Source of the DNA: Chrysopilus asiliformis
Lineage: Eukaryota > Arthropoda > Insecta > Diptera > Rhagionidae
DNA length: 64,000 nucleotides
Assembly: GCA_964034945.1 (NCBI GenBank)
Contig: OZ035962.1
Location: forward strand, 71,020,774-71,084,773
Direction of reading: 5' to 3'
Shown: positions 1 through 10,070 of the stretch, one piece after another
How positions within the stretch are numbered: position 1 is the stretch's first letter
Layout of the letters: the number at the start of each line of letters is the position of its first letter
The notes under the pieces: generated by a model
What the model was told of the DNA's origin: nothing
The model's input: only the letters and a program-made list of their open reading frames with translations
The model's database searches: none
Program-made: the position numbers and the translations under genes

Positions 1-135
1 TCAAAAAAGGGAATCGGATGGCTGCTACATAAAGCTGCTTAAGGAATTACGTATCGGACACCCAAGCTTATACCGTAATTTTGTTCGTATGACAGCCGAT
101 GATTTCGCTCCATTCGCCCACAACTTTTGCCCTCA
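1..135 (+). pseudogene. Harbinger (HARBI1-like) nuclease fragment
   Basis: The plus-strand frame starting near base 14 reads as a protein containing KLLKELRIGHP and YRNFVRMTADDF. This resembles the segment upstream of the DDE domain in PIF/Harbinger nucleases, which read roughly LLxELxxxDxxxYRNFxRM. The similarity stops near base 135, where the sequence becomes unrelated, so this is a truncated relic or an exon edge cut by the window start. No catalytic residue is visible. It may be a piece of the autonomous relative of the Harbinger MITEs further right, but that link is not shown by the sequence. Confidence 0.4.
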
Positions 136-2731
136 CTCTTTTTTTCTTGTCCATTTTATTCCTAGAAACTTCCACTACATTTCCTACTTCACTCAGCACT
201 TCCACACTTTCCATTTTGTTTAAATCGCGATAAAAAACAACACCGATTTTACAATCTCTGGACGACACAGAGTACTGTCAAAAGCAAAATGTTTGTCATG
301 TTTGCCACTTTAGAAATTTCAAGAGCGCCAAACATGCCAAATACGGAAAATTTGCCACATTTTTTTGGCGTACCCGATCACACTATTTGGCAAAATCTCA
401 AATATGTGTTTGGCAAAAATTTTGCCAAATATGCTTTTGCCAAATATTTGTCATGTTTGGCTGTCGAAAAACGCCAAATATTTGACATAGTCTAATCTTA
501 CCTTTAGTTGTAAGGCCTTATATACGCGGAAATGGCCTATACAAAAATAAGGCAACAATAAGGTAAAGATAATGCATTAAGATAATGCCTTTATAATGCC
601 TTAATAAGAAATTTTTTGTTCACTGGGTAATGTTGCCAGTTTCTGTCGTACCATTTCAACCAATGTGAACAGGCTCTTGTTGATGGGTATACAGTCGAGA
701 TTGACATCAATCCGGCTCGGAAAATTTGTGCTACTAAGCGGGGTGTTCTTTTATCCGGTTTCTTAGTAAAAGTAGTCATACATATGACATTTCTTCAAAG
801 AGCACCATTGAAGACATGTCGTTTTTAAACTCTGAAGCCAATAGATTTCCATTCAATATGTTTATTGGGTGTAATTCTTTTTCATTCAAGACAGATATAT
901 TACGCGTTATTAATAACAGAAGTTTCATTGGTCTGCTTTTAGGGGAACATTCTGTTATGGTTGGCAACCCTGACAGTCAATTTAACTTCATAAAATTTGA
1001 TAAGGAGTTTGTAGATAAGTTGAGAGTTTGTTTTGTTATTTCAAGAAATTAGTGTATTTTGTGTTTTAATTGTTAGCAGTTGCTGGTAAGGATAAAATGT
1101 ATCTAGCTTAATGTTTAAGAAATAAATATTCTTTGCGTCAGTATCGAGAACAGAAGTTCTTTGTGTTATTAATTAGACTTTAGTCACCTAATACGACTTG
1201 TTTTGAGCAAATCGACTTTAAAGAATAGAGCTTTTTATTCAAAAACTAGCAAATATGTTGACTTTACCAAATATCCGTTTCAATCAATTTCGGAACTTAA
1301 AAAAGAAGTATTAGCTATTTTTGTGAAACACAGAAATCCTAGTATGAGCCATTTCCACTTAATTTTTAGCGATTTGTTATTGTAATGTATCAGAGGAAGA
1401 AAATTCAGCACTTATTGAAAAATTAACACTCATGTACGTGGACAACTTATGGAAATGGCCAAATGATTTATGAAAGTATAAAAAGTAATCATTGTCTCAG
1501 GAAAGGAATGAGTTAGAGAAAAGTCGTTCAAAAACTGCTCTTAACTAAAAAAATTGGAAAATGGCGTATGGGACAAATGTGATGCTTTGCAGGCTTTTCG
1601 CAATATCTAAGGGGCAGATTTTATGATTCATCATAAAAGGGGCAGATTTTATGATTCATCACATATATTGTACCATGACACATTTCAATTTCAACTCGGT
1701 AGAAACTTCATTTCTAATTTTATTTCACTCCATAATATGTTTTTAAAATAAGTATTATGAATCAATTTTGATTCTTGCTGAGGTTGTTTTCGTTCAAAAA
1801 TCGTTGTAAAATTCAAAATTAGGAAAGGTTTTCCTTAATGGCGTTTGTTTTTTTTTATAAATATCTTGCCAAAAATATTGTAGCATTACGGTATTTCAAA
1901 TATAAAATTAAATTCACAAACGGATTTTCTAAAATCCTATTTAAGGCTCACAAAGAAGTAAACCTACTATTATGGCGACTGTCATCGGCCGATGATTAGT
2001 AACAACACAACTCGGTGGCAACATTTTCGTGTTTTTGGGGTATAATTTCCCATGCCTTGTATCTATCTGAATTGAGATTTGACAAATTTGCCATTTCATT
2101 TATCACGGAAAATATCACTGGATAATTACTGCCTTTTGTGCTAAAATCGCTATACAGATTGTGACCGGTCACACACCAGAACAACGCCAGCATAAGTATA
2201 CCTTTTCTAACGCGCGACTAGTCTTCGGATATACAGTAGACCCCCCATGCTATTAGTTGGTTCCGCGAAAACAGCGCGTAGATCGAAATCGCGAAAATCG
2301 AGCTATAGAAACAGCAAAAATGGGGATCAGTTCCGAAATTGTGAACATATTTTCAATGTTTTTCAAAAGCTTTTCTTTAGCTTGCCTTCGATTTGTCTGT
2401 TTGTTTGCCTAGGTCAAATCTTGCAATCTAATTTTTATCCACTTCCACTGATTCGATTGGCTTGAAATTTTGCACACATACGAATTCAAGAGTCCCTTGT
2501 AGGTCCGATGACAACACAATATTTTCACTTTTCATTGGTGAGGGTAGGTCCTGTAAGGATAACGTGATTGTATTGCATTTACAAGGGACTCTTGAATTCA
2601 AATTTGAAATCAAATTTATTCAGAACTTAATTTTTTTATTTCATATTGAAAAGGGAATATTTCGAAAAAGGGATCGCAATAGAAATAATACTAAGAAGAA
2701 CTTCTAGGTTAACTCATTATGTTATGTATTA
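136..2731. other. Intergenic, no gene recognised; small repeats
   Basis: No convincing coding region. Bases 286-497 are rich in TTTGGCAAA-like motifs in both orientations, perhaps a decayed MITE. A roughly 28-bp direct repeat containing GGGGCAGATTTTATGATTC occurs twice at 1611-1660. An inverted repeat with arms TTCAAGAGTCCCTTGTA and TACAAGGGACTCTTGAA spans about 2481-2600, resembling a small MITE. Short open frames here look like chance. Confidence 0.5.
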
Positions 2732-2949
2732 CTCCCTCTGTCCCAAATTATGGTATACATTTCTTTAAAATTCTTTGCTTACTGACGGGTTTTAATCATT
2801 CCATCTTGAAAAACAATGCTATACCTAATATTTAAATAGTACCATAGATTAGAGACTTACTATAGATAAGACACAAACGTGGTTTTCCGTTTGCCGCCTG
2901 TAGAAAGAAGTAGTCGACAGCATCATTCCGTAGTCGACAGCATCATTTT

Positions 2950-4435
2950 TTTCTTTTTATACCCGTATGGTGAAACCAAAGGGTATATTAACTTTGCCTT
3001 ACCGTTTGTAACGCCAAGATCCCGTCATCACACATAAAAATGAATTACACCAGTGTGTTTAGAATGATAAACATAACAAAAGCTATAATTGCCAATCTCA
3101 CAATCATTGGAGACCCGTATGGTGATATTCGTATCAAAATTCGAACAGTTGTACCACAAACAAGTATATACAGATAACCAATGCCCATAGTAGCAGCTGT
3201 ACCCATTTTTAGCTCGTAGCCGACAGTCGTAGCTGACAAAACGAAATGAGAAAATGCCGAAACCAACCGACTGCGATCGTTTGCTAGATATCCTCTTCCC
3301 ATTCTGCCTTTCGGCGATCAAATAGAATGTTTCACGATCGTAGTCATCGCAGCCGGTTGGTTTCGGTATTTTCTTATTGCGTTTTGTCAGCTACGACTGT
3401 CGGCTACGAGCTAAAAATGGGTACAGCTGCTACTATGGGCATTGGTTATCTGTATATACTTGTTTGCGGTTGTACCAAAATTCCACTTTGAAGTCAAACT
3501 TTCCAATAAGATTTTTTAAAATTTATTCCAATCGGATTTTGATGTATGGGTGTTATATGTAAAATCATATTCTAAATAACTTTTGTTCTTGGACTTTTTT
3601 GATGAGATGCACCGTTTTTGCGATATTTACAAAAATCGTTTTCGTTCGTATGGGGGGCACCCCCCCTAATGGTCCATTTTTGCCCATTAACGAACTTAGC
3701 CTCGCATTTTACGAAAAACGGATCCACGCAAAATTTCAGGTCTCTAGCTCAATCTGTGCAGCCGCAATCCGCGCCACAGACAGACAGACGGACAGACAGA
3801 CGGACAGACAGACAGACGGACAGACAGACGGACAGACAGACGGACAGACAGACGGACGGACATGCAAAAATTAAATATTTTTATCATTCTAAACACACTG
3901 GTGTAATTCATTTTTTTGTGCGATGACGGGATCTTGGCGTTACAAACGGTAAGGCAAAGTTAATATACCCTTTGGTTTCACCATACGGGTATAAAAATAA
4001 TTAATTTCTGCATGTCCGTCCGTCTGTCCGTCTGTCTGTGGCGCGGATTGCGGGCGCACGGATTGAGCTAGAGACTTGAAATTTTGCGCAGATCCGTTTT
4101 TCGTAAAATGCGAGGCTAAGTTCGTTAATGGGCAAAAATGGACCATTAGGGGGGGTACCCCCCATACGAACGAAAACGTTTTTTGCGAATATCTCAAAAA
4201 CGGTGTATCTTATCAAAAAAGTCCAAGAACAAAAGTTATTCAGGATATTATTCTACATAAAACTCCCATACATCAAAATCCGATTGGAACAAATTTAAAA
4301 AAATCTTATTGGAAAGTTTGACTTCAAAGAGGAATTTTGATACAACTGTTCGCCGTTCACTTAAATCACCATACGGGTTTTCAATAATTGCCAGATTGGC
4401 AATTATAGCTTTTGTTATGTTTATCATTTAGCTCA
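2950..4435. repeat. Two head-to-head copies of the TATACCCGTATGG repeat family
   Basis: A roughly 560-bp repeat family recurs at 27152-27720, 39590-39810 and 40922-41935. It carries a terminal module reading TATACCCGTATGGTGAAACC ... GGGTATA, a poly-G/C tract, and a (GACA/GACG)n tract. Here one plus copy (3066-3993) is preceded by an inverted piece of its own end (2950-3065) and followed by a minus copy (3994-4435). The GACA-type tract at 3776-3862 is about 80 bp. The plus copy is interrupted by the foldback insertion 3157-3468. I cannot assign the family to a transposon class. Frames such as 3599-3926 are shadows of the tract. Confidence 0.7.
3157..3468. mobile_element. Foldback insertion, about 120-bp arms
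   Basis: The two halves are inverted copies of each other (about 3159-3290 against 3338-3467), starting CAAACAAGTATATACAGATA. The 9-bp sequence GTTGTACCA lies immediately outside both ends (3148-3156 and 3469-3477). The uninterrupted family member at 27.2 kb has it only once, so this is an insertion into the host repeat. A 9-bp duplication plus long arms fits a Mutator-like foldback element, but no protein supports the class. Confidence 0.65.
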
Positions 4436-4596
4436 AATGGATAGTTGAAAAAAATCATTTTGTAATACTCGCACAGAACAAACCAAAATATTGGACCAGC
4501 GGCCTTTCACAATTTCTTTAACTGTCAATGGCGATAGGATTTTTTAGCAAAAAAAAACACTTTTATTTCACTTGTTACGTTGCTTAAACAGAAAAA

Positions 4597-4716
4597 ATGT
4601 CTGGCAAGGAACATTTTAAATGCCTTGTTGGGGAATGTTCTGCCGACAATACGAAATATCCTGAGAGTTTTGCATTTCTCACACAAAAGCGATTAGTGTC
4701 TTTACAAAGCAAATGA
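4597..4716 (+). pseudogene. Short ORF with CxxxxC motif, possible transposon N-terminus
   Basis: A 39-residue frame contains FKCLVGEC followed by a YPESFAF stretch. The spacing recalls the start of a THAP-type zinc finger (C-x2-4-C), often found at the N-terminus of transposases. The second metal-binding pair is not visible before the stop codon. It lies inside the TA-flanked element 2732-5120. It could equally be chance. Confidence 0.2.
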
Positions 4717-5197
4717 AACAGACGATAATGTACTCTTCTTCAGGAAAAAATTTCTTACACGTTTCCTAACTATATATCTCTAAACTATGATAGTACGCTG
4801 TGCTCAAAACAAATTTTGACAGTTTGTCATAAGTAGTTAAAAAAAAGAGCAAAAAACATAAAATCCGTTAACAAAAAAAATATATAGAAGATACAATAAA
4901 TCAAAATAGTGGTGTCAATAATGTGTAATGAAGAGGCTCTTGCCATAGCCCGAAATTTCGAATAACCTAACATCATATTTAAAGTAAAATATGTACTTGT
5001 AAATTAGTAATGTAAAAAAAATATGAAATTTGGAACAAAATTCTAAATTATTGTTTTGTATACCATAAAATGGGACAAAATGAAAACAGAAATGTATACC
5101 ATAATTTGGGACGGAGGGAGTATTAAAAATCATTTTTCTATTTCAGATAAATTGCGTGTAGTTTTTGGATTTAGCTGTTTTATAAACGTTTTAAATA

Positions 5198-6869
5198 ATG
5201 GCTGATACTCATGAAATTCAAGTAAATGACGAAGAATGGCAAGAATACAAGGTAAATATTTCGGATTTTTTTTTAAAGATATAACATGTTATACTGTTTT
5301 GAATTAGTAACACTGCACAACGACCATTTTTCTGCCAAAGATTTTACAATCGATTTTAGATATTTTTTATTTTTGCTATTGCCGTGGATATTTCAATCAT
5401 TTTAGAGTAATTTGATACTGCTGAATCCGACTATGAAAAAAATGAATTTTTGTTCTTAAGAAAACCCATATAACTAGAAAAAAAATCAAATCTCAAAAAC
5501 TAGAGTTTTTGAAAGATCAAATCTCAAAAACTAACCAAACTACCACCAGATTCGGATTCAGTAATCTCAACATACCCTATAAGGATTGAAATATTCATGA
5601 AAATAACAAAAATAAAAATTTTCAACTTATATGGAATTTTTTCGAAAAAATAAATCTAGAGCCAATCTGGCCAGACCACTTGCAAACTCGGAATCAGCGA
5701 CGTCAAATGATCCCAAAAAAAAGTTGTAAAATCTTTGTCAACACAAATAAAACAATTTTTTACCTTTCTTACATATAAGAGAGGTATTAAAATCACTCCA
5801 AAAACCGAAATCATAACGGTGTTCTGCATTGAAAACTTGAAAATTACTAGATTTTCGCGGTTTATTTGAATTTGACTCATGTTTAAAATTTGTTTGAATA
5901 GTTTAGTTTCAATTTAGAATTCACGAGCCTGTTCACATTAGGCGATGCCAGACGCTACGTGTTATCGCAAACGTGAAATGGTTTATTTTCAGGATTACTG
6001 CGGCACCGTATGTGGAGTATCTTTTGTTCTGGCCGTGTAACCACACGTATATGGGTAGATCTCGATGTAGTTGGATTAAAAAAAGTCGAACTCTAGTACA
6101 AAAAGGTTGGGCAGGCCTGGCATATATGTTTTTAACGAAAGTTGTAAGATCGACTTCCACCAGCAAATCTTGCCGGCTTAACCCTCCGTCGGGCGCAACC
6201 GGCCTGAAATGCACAGCTCGTTCGCCCCTGTAAATTTATTGCTAGATCTAAAATTTTCTTTTTGTGTTTTCTATAAATAAAATGTGTTCTTTTTTAAAAC
6301 GAATTTAATTTTTTTGTTGTCTAAATTCTTATGGAGAACACAGATTACGTTTAGGATAAATTAAAATTAATGATTATAAATTTGCGATTCTTTTATGTAT
6401 GTCTGTCAAGCGCATTGCGCTCGAACTCGTCAGTTCTTATATTCCTCCCGACCGACGGAGGGTTAAATAAGCCAAGTGTAATATCGCACATACATTACCT
6501 TGAGCTCACAATTACACTATTTGTTATACTGAGTATTTTGTGAAATGTAAAAATTTAAATTTGCAAAGAATAACTAAAATTTAATAAGTGAAAGATGCAA
6601 TATTAGAACGTATTTAATATTTATCATTTTCTATGAAATACTTTTGTTTATTGCAGAAAAAATTCAACAAAACCTATGAAAAGCCCGAAGATGACAAATT
6701 GCGCCGTGAGTTGTATACTGCGACAAAGAAAAAGATCCATGAACATAATAAGAAATACGAGGCGGGTGAAGTCACTTACACAATGGGGATAAATCAGTTC
6801 GCTGATAACAAAGAAGGAGAAGGTCCGTGTGGTTGCCTTAGGCGGCCAAAAAATGATTCTACAAAGTAA
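5198..6869 (+). CDS. cer: Crammer-like cathepsin propeptide inhibitor (I29), two exons
   Basis: Coding exons are 5198-5251 and 6657-6869, joined in phase 0 (CAAG|GTAAAT donor, TTGCAG|AAA acceptor). The 88-residue product starts MADTHEIQVNDEEWQEYK. It has the I29 propeptide pattern: EEWxxYKxKFxKxY at about 12-25, an ERFNIN-like helix (LRRELYTATKKKIHEHN, about 33-49) and MGINQFAD near 61-68. No protease domain follows, as in Drosophila crammer (79 aa), a secreted or cytosolic inhibitor of cathepsin L-like cysteine proteases. Cys76 and Cys78 near the C-terminus could form the disulphide described for crammer dimers; that is inference. A pyrimidine-rich AG at about 5146 suggests an upstream non-coding exon. 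The start is the first in-frame ATG. Confidence 0.85.
5252..6656 (+). other. Intron of the crammer-like gene
   Basis: A 1.4-kb intron, AT-rich at both ends. It contains the piggyBac-like MITE at 6182-6472. At about 5927 it contains a sequence starting GAGCCTGTTCACATTAGG that resembles an element terminus; a similar inverted sequence lies at about 655-673, but the two face outward and are not one element. Nothing else recognised. Confidence 0.6.
6182..6472. mobile_element. piggyBac-like MITE with TTAA target duplication
   Basis: The ends read CCCTCCGTCGGGCG and, inverted, CCCTCCGTCGGTCGGG. TTAA lies directly outside both ends (6178-6181 and 6473-6476), the diagnostic target site of piggyBac elements, whose termini usually start CCC. 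The element is 291 bp with no coding capacity, so it is non-autonomous. Confidence 0.75.
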
Positions 6870-8410
6870 CGCTTAATTAACTGTTCGTTGTCTTTAATCA
6901 GTTTGTATTCCTTTTTAAAGTTTGGTACATATTTTTATATAAACATGTAATTTTGTGAAAGATGAAATTTTATAAAAATATATTTTACAAAAATATAAAT
7001 AGACTTTTAAAGAGATTTTCCTTTCCTTTATGTTGTTCAATTTATGTTTCGTTGGTGCTAACCCATGAATCAAATACGACATTCATGGTGTTTGATTCAT
7101 GGTGCTAACCGCTCTTAATGGCGCACAGCGCGTTAAAACTGCTTCAACGGTTCGGGAGATAGTAGGAGAGGGTCTTACTGGCAAGAGGGAGTAGATTTTA
7201 GTGAGGTAAAACTTTTTTTGGGGGTCATTTTATCCAATTGTGCAATTCGCGTCAAAATTGCTCCTATTGTTCAGAAAGTAGCAGGAAAGAGGTTTATAGG
7301 CAAACGGAGGGGTGGATTTTACTTTCCTTGGCAAACTGTGTCAAGATTGCTCTAACGTTCAGGTGGTATTAGAAGACAGTGTTGGCAAGGAGTAGTATAT
7401 TTTAGTGAGGCAAAACTTTTCTTAAGGAACATTTTACCTAATAGCGTAAACAGTGTTAAAATTATTCCAACGGTTCAGGAGATAGCAGGAGAGGGGCTTA
7501 CTGGCAAGGAGAAGGACAGATTTTGGTGGGCCAAAACTTTTCTTGGACTGTGATTACACACGGACTGAATAAACCGACTGCTTGGACCTTTTGTGATTAC
7601 ACGAGATAAACTGAACCCCACACCGACAAGGGGAACAAATGAAAACTGGGCCATTTTTATTTCAGCAACATCGTGGTCAGAGATAATTTATGGGAATTTC
7701 GTAGGATTCTGGGGCCAAATTAAATTTATTAATAATTTTTATAATATTACTGATTGTATAAAGACAATAAAAGGGTATAATTTTTCATAAATAAATATAG
7801 CACACGTAAATAAAAACTATTCGAGATGCGCACGCTATGTCGTCTACAACCCGAATGATTTTTTTCGAAACAAGTGGGAATAGGTAGCCAATCACACGTC
7901 ATTCCTATTACACTCAAACTGAAATTTTTAGTTTTCGTTCGTCTTTTCGTATCATCATTCCCACTTCGTCTCTTGCCCAACATTTCGTGAAGTCAGATGC
8001 CTTCCTCCGCCAATGTAATCATGCTCTTGGGGACAGTTTGCCCAATGGCATATACCACATCAAAATCGGCTTTATAGGACGGGACCTACAGTCAAAAATA
8101 GCGTTCCGACAATTTTTTTTTTGAAATTTTAGAAACCAAAACTAGAGCCAAATTTTGAAGTTCTAGAAATCAAAACCAGAAATCCAATTCACTCTTGAAG
8201 CGAAACCGAACCACCCTCAAAAAACGTTTGGTTTCCATCTCTGGTAGCCATACCATTTCAGAAGTGTCATATGTGATGCACAGGACAGTTAAAGGGTTAA
8301 TAAATACTTTTGTCATGATTTGGTAAGCAGACTTTTAATGGAAAGTAGTAGATTTTTTAGAAGGCAAATAGTAGTAGAAGGTGCAGCACTGCATTTTTTA
8401 ATCGACTAAT
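6870..8410. other. Intergenic region with a degenerate tandem repeat
   Basis: No gene recognised. The 3' end of the crammer-like transcript should fall in the first few hundred bases, but there is no perfect AATAAA close to the stop. The tandem repeat 7130-7545 is listed separately. The remainder is AT-rich, with only short frames. Confidence 0.5.
7130..7545. repeat. Four degenerate tandem units of about 90-120 bp
   Basis: Units begin at about 7132, 7251, 7340 and 7455 with GTTAAAACTGCTTCAACGG or variants. They share a core of GGCAAG, TAGTAGGAGAG and AAAACTTTTCTTGG. Divergence is high, so the array is old. All units have stop codons; no protein is supported. Confidence 0.6.
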
Positions 8411-8413
8411 TTA

Positions 8414-8993
8414 TGGGGCTATTCACGAATGTAAATGTATCTGCAACTGTAACTTTACATGTTCCACATGATCCACACTAATTTTACATTAGATTCCAAA
8501 TTGGTATTCACAAACTGTAACTGTAGTCTTGTTCCAATTTGATTTGTAATTCCTTCTCATCGTTGGAAAATAAGAAACTTTTTGTTTAGTTTCATGAAAC
8601 CTAAATCAACTACCGCAAACGGAAAAACTGAATTGCGTAAATTCTTCAAAACTTGTGAATAATAGGGATTCCTGACAGTTGCTTCTTCTGAACTGTATAA
8701 CAAATCGTATAAACATTTCTTTCTAAGTATTTTTATTTAACTTACTCAGAATCTTCTTCCCATCCATTATACAACAATATTAAGTCCGACATATTTCCTT
8801 TATTCTTAAAATTTTGCATTTTTCTTAAAAAATGTGACCTTATGGATAAGTTTTCTCTCGGCATAAACTTACAGATGATTTGACAGCTAGTTACAGATAC
8901 AGAATGTCAAAGTTACAGTTTGTGAATAGCAAAGTGGACTGAAAATGTAAAGTTACAGATACAGAGCAATCTTACATTTTAAGAATAGGCCCA
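8414..8993 (+). mobile_element. Harbinger MITE, long form (580 bp)
   Basis: Ends are TGGGGCTATTC and GAATAGGCCCA, flanked on both sides by the 3-bp duplication TTA (8411-8413, 8994-8996), as in PIF/Harbinger elements. It shares its whole length with three other copies (8998, 13992, and 52333 inverted) but has about 134 extra internal bases after CACAAACTGTAACTG. The minus strand contains ATG plus 15 codons (MSDLILLYNGWEEDSE) that run into GTAAGT, like a first exon with a splice donor. Confidence 0.85.
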
Positions 8994-8997
8994 TTAA

Positions 8998-9443
8998 TGG
9001 GGCTATTCACGAATGTAAATGTATCTGCAACTGTAACTTTACATGTTCCACATGATTCATACTAATTTTACATTAGATTCCAAATTGGTATTCACAAACT
9101 GTAACTGAATAATAGGGATTCCTGACAGTTGCTTCTTCTGAACTGTATAACAAATCGTATAAACATTTCTTTCTAAGTATTTTTATTTAACTTACTCAGA
9201 ATCTTCTTCCCATCCATTATACAACAATATTAAGTCCGACATATTTCCTTTATTCTTAAAATTTTGCATTTTTCTTAAAAAATGTAACCTTATGGATAAG
9301 TTTTCTCTCGGCATAAACTTACAGATGATTTGACAGCTAGTTACAGATACAGAATGTCAAAGTTACAGTTTGTGAATAGCAAAGTGGACTGAAAATGTAA
9401 AGTTACAGATACAGAGCAATCTTACAGTTTAAGAATAGGCCCA
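8998..9443 (+). mobile_element. Harbinger MITE, short form (446 bp)
   Basis: Same ends as the 8414 copy, flanked by TAA at 8995-8997 and 9444-9446. It starts four bases after the end of the 8414 copy, so one inserted at the target duplication of the other. It has the internal 134-bp deletion shared with the copies at 13992 and 52333. Confidence 0.85.
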
Positions 9444-9703
9444 TAAGTACACTCTTCCTGGATCAAGCACTTAAAAAGTTTTAAATATTATAAATTATTT
9501 TAAAAAACTGAAAACAAAATCGATTTATTGAACTTTCGAAAATAGTGTTCCAATGGCCACACGTTAGTTTTGGGCGTTTTCGTTTTTGACACCGGAGTCA
9601 TGGCACCGAAGCAATTGCTACCTGTCAAAAATTAAGTCTGCTACCAAGAGTGCTGTCCCCGTGTTCGAGTATGCCGGAGTGAAGAACTGTCAAAACCTTC
9701 ATA

Positions 9704-9829
9704 ATGGGAGATCGCCGGCCAATTCTTGGATTAAGTTTTGCTGTTATTCATCAATTATTGAAAGAATTTGATGAATATTATGCTGCACAATTGGAAGCTA
9801 AAGATATGGAGATTATTTTAATTATATGA
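9704..9829 (+). pseudogene. Degraded small ORF interrupted by the copia insertion
   Basis: An ATG opens a 41-codon frame starting MGDRRPILGLSFAVIHQLL and including KEFDEYYAAQLEAKDMEII. After one TGA the same frame continues (ALLFGESSAAQPKNSDFLRS) and reaches the copia target site at 9881. The remaining codons continue past the retrotransposon at 13916 to a stop. I do not recognise the family. The conserved-looking frame suggests the relic of a transposon or host exon into which copia inserted. Bases 9447-9703 upstream hold nothing recognisable. Confidence 0.3.
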
Positions 9830-9885
9830 GCTTTGCTATTTGGAGAATCTAGTGCCGCACAACCTAAGAATAGTGACTTTCTTCG

Positions 9886-10051
9886 TGAAGAAATAACAAT
9901 TAAATAAAACACTTTCTGAATAAACATTGTTAAAACACAGTAGTCATTATAGAAATGATAATATGTATAAAATTTATATTTGTCAGTTGTTGACTGGAAT
10001 TTACTTAATAAAGACATAAAACACTGAAAGGAATTAGGACTTATTTCATTA
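9886..10051 (+). repeat. copia 5' LTR
   Basis: 166 bp, TG...TA ends rather than the common TG...CA. The 5' end follows target CTTCG. It contains AATAAA-type motifs (for example near the start, AATTAAATAAAAC) that could serve as polyadenylation signals in the 3' copy. Confidence 0.9.
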
Positions 10052-10065
10052 GGTTATGGGCCCAG
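10052..10065 (+). promoter_or_regulatory. copia primer-binding site (half tRNA-iMet)
   Basis: GGTTATGGGCCCAG is complementary to the anticodon stem-loop of eukaryotic initiator tRNA-Met, the internal 'half-tRNA' primer used by copia. It begins directly after the LTR. The ATG at 10056 lies inside it, so the next ATG at 10071 is the likelier Gag start. Confidence 0.85.
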
Positions 10066-10070
10066 ATACA

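Larger units (their letters stand above)
2732..5120. mobile_element. TA-flanked element with Stowaway-like ends (Tc1/mariner type)
   Basis: The left end reads CTCCCTCTGTCCCAAATTAT and the right end is its reverse complement with one or two differences, about 30 bp of terminal inverted repeat. TA sits directly outside both ends (2730-2731 and 5121-5122), the target duplication of the Tc1/mariner superfamily. The 2389-bp interior is largely filled by head-to-head copies of another repeat (2950-4435) and has no intact transposase. A 39-codon ORF with a CxxxxC motif lies at 4597. The right end is about 75 bp upstream of the start codon of the crammer-like gene. Confidence 0.7.

Noticed and set aside
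3599..3926. ORFs with RTDRQTDRQ repeats
   Set aside because: They arise from the (GACA)n tract of a repeat family present in many copies.
655..5945. GAGCCTGTTCACATT sequences in opposite orientation
   Set aside because: They face outward over 5 kb and cannot be the two ends of one element; partners were not found.
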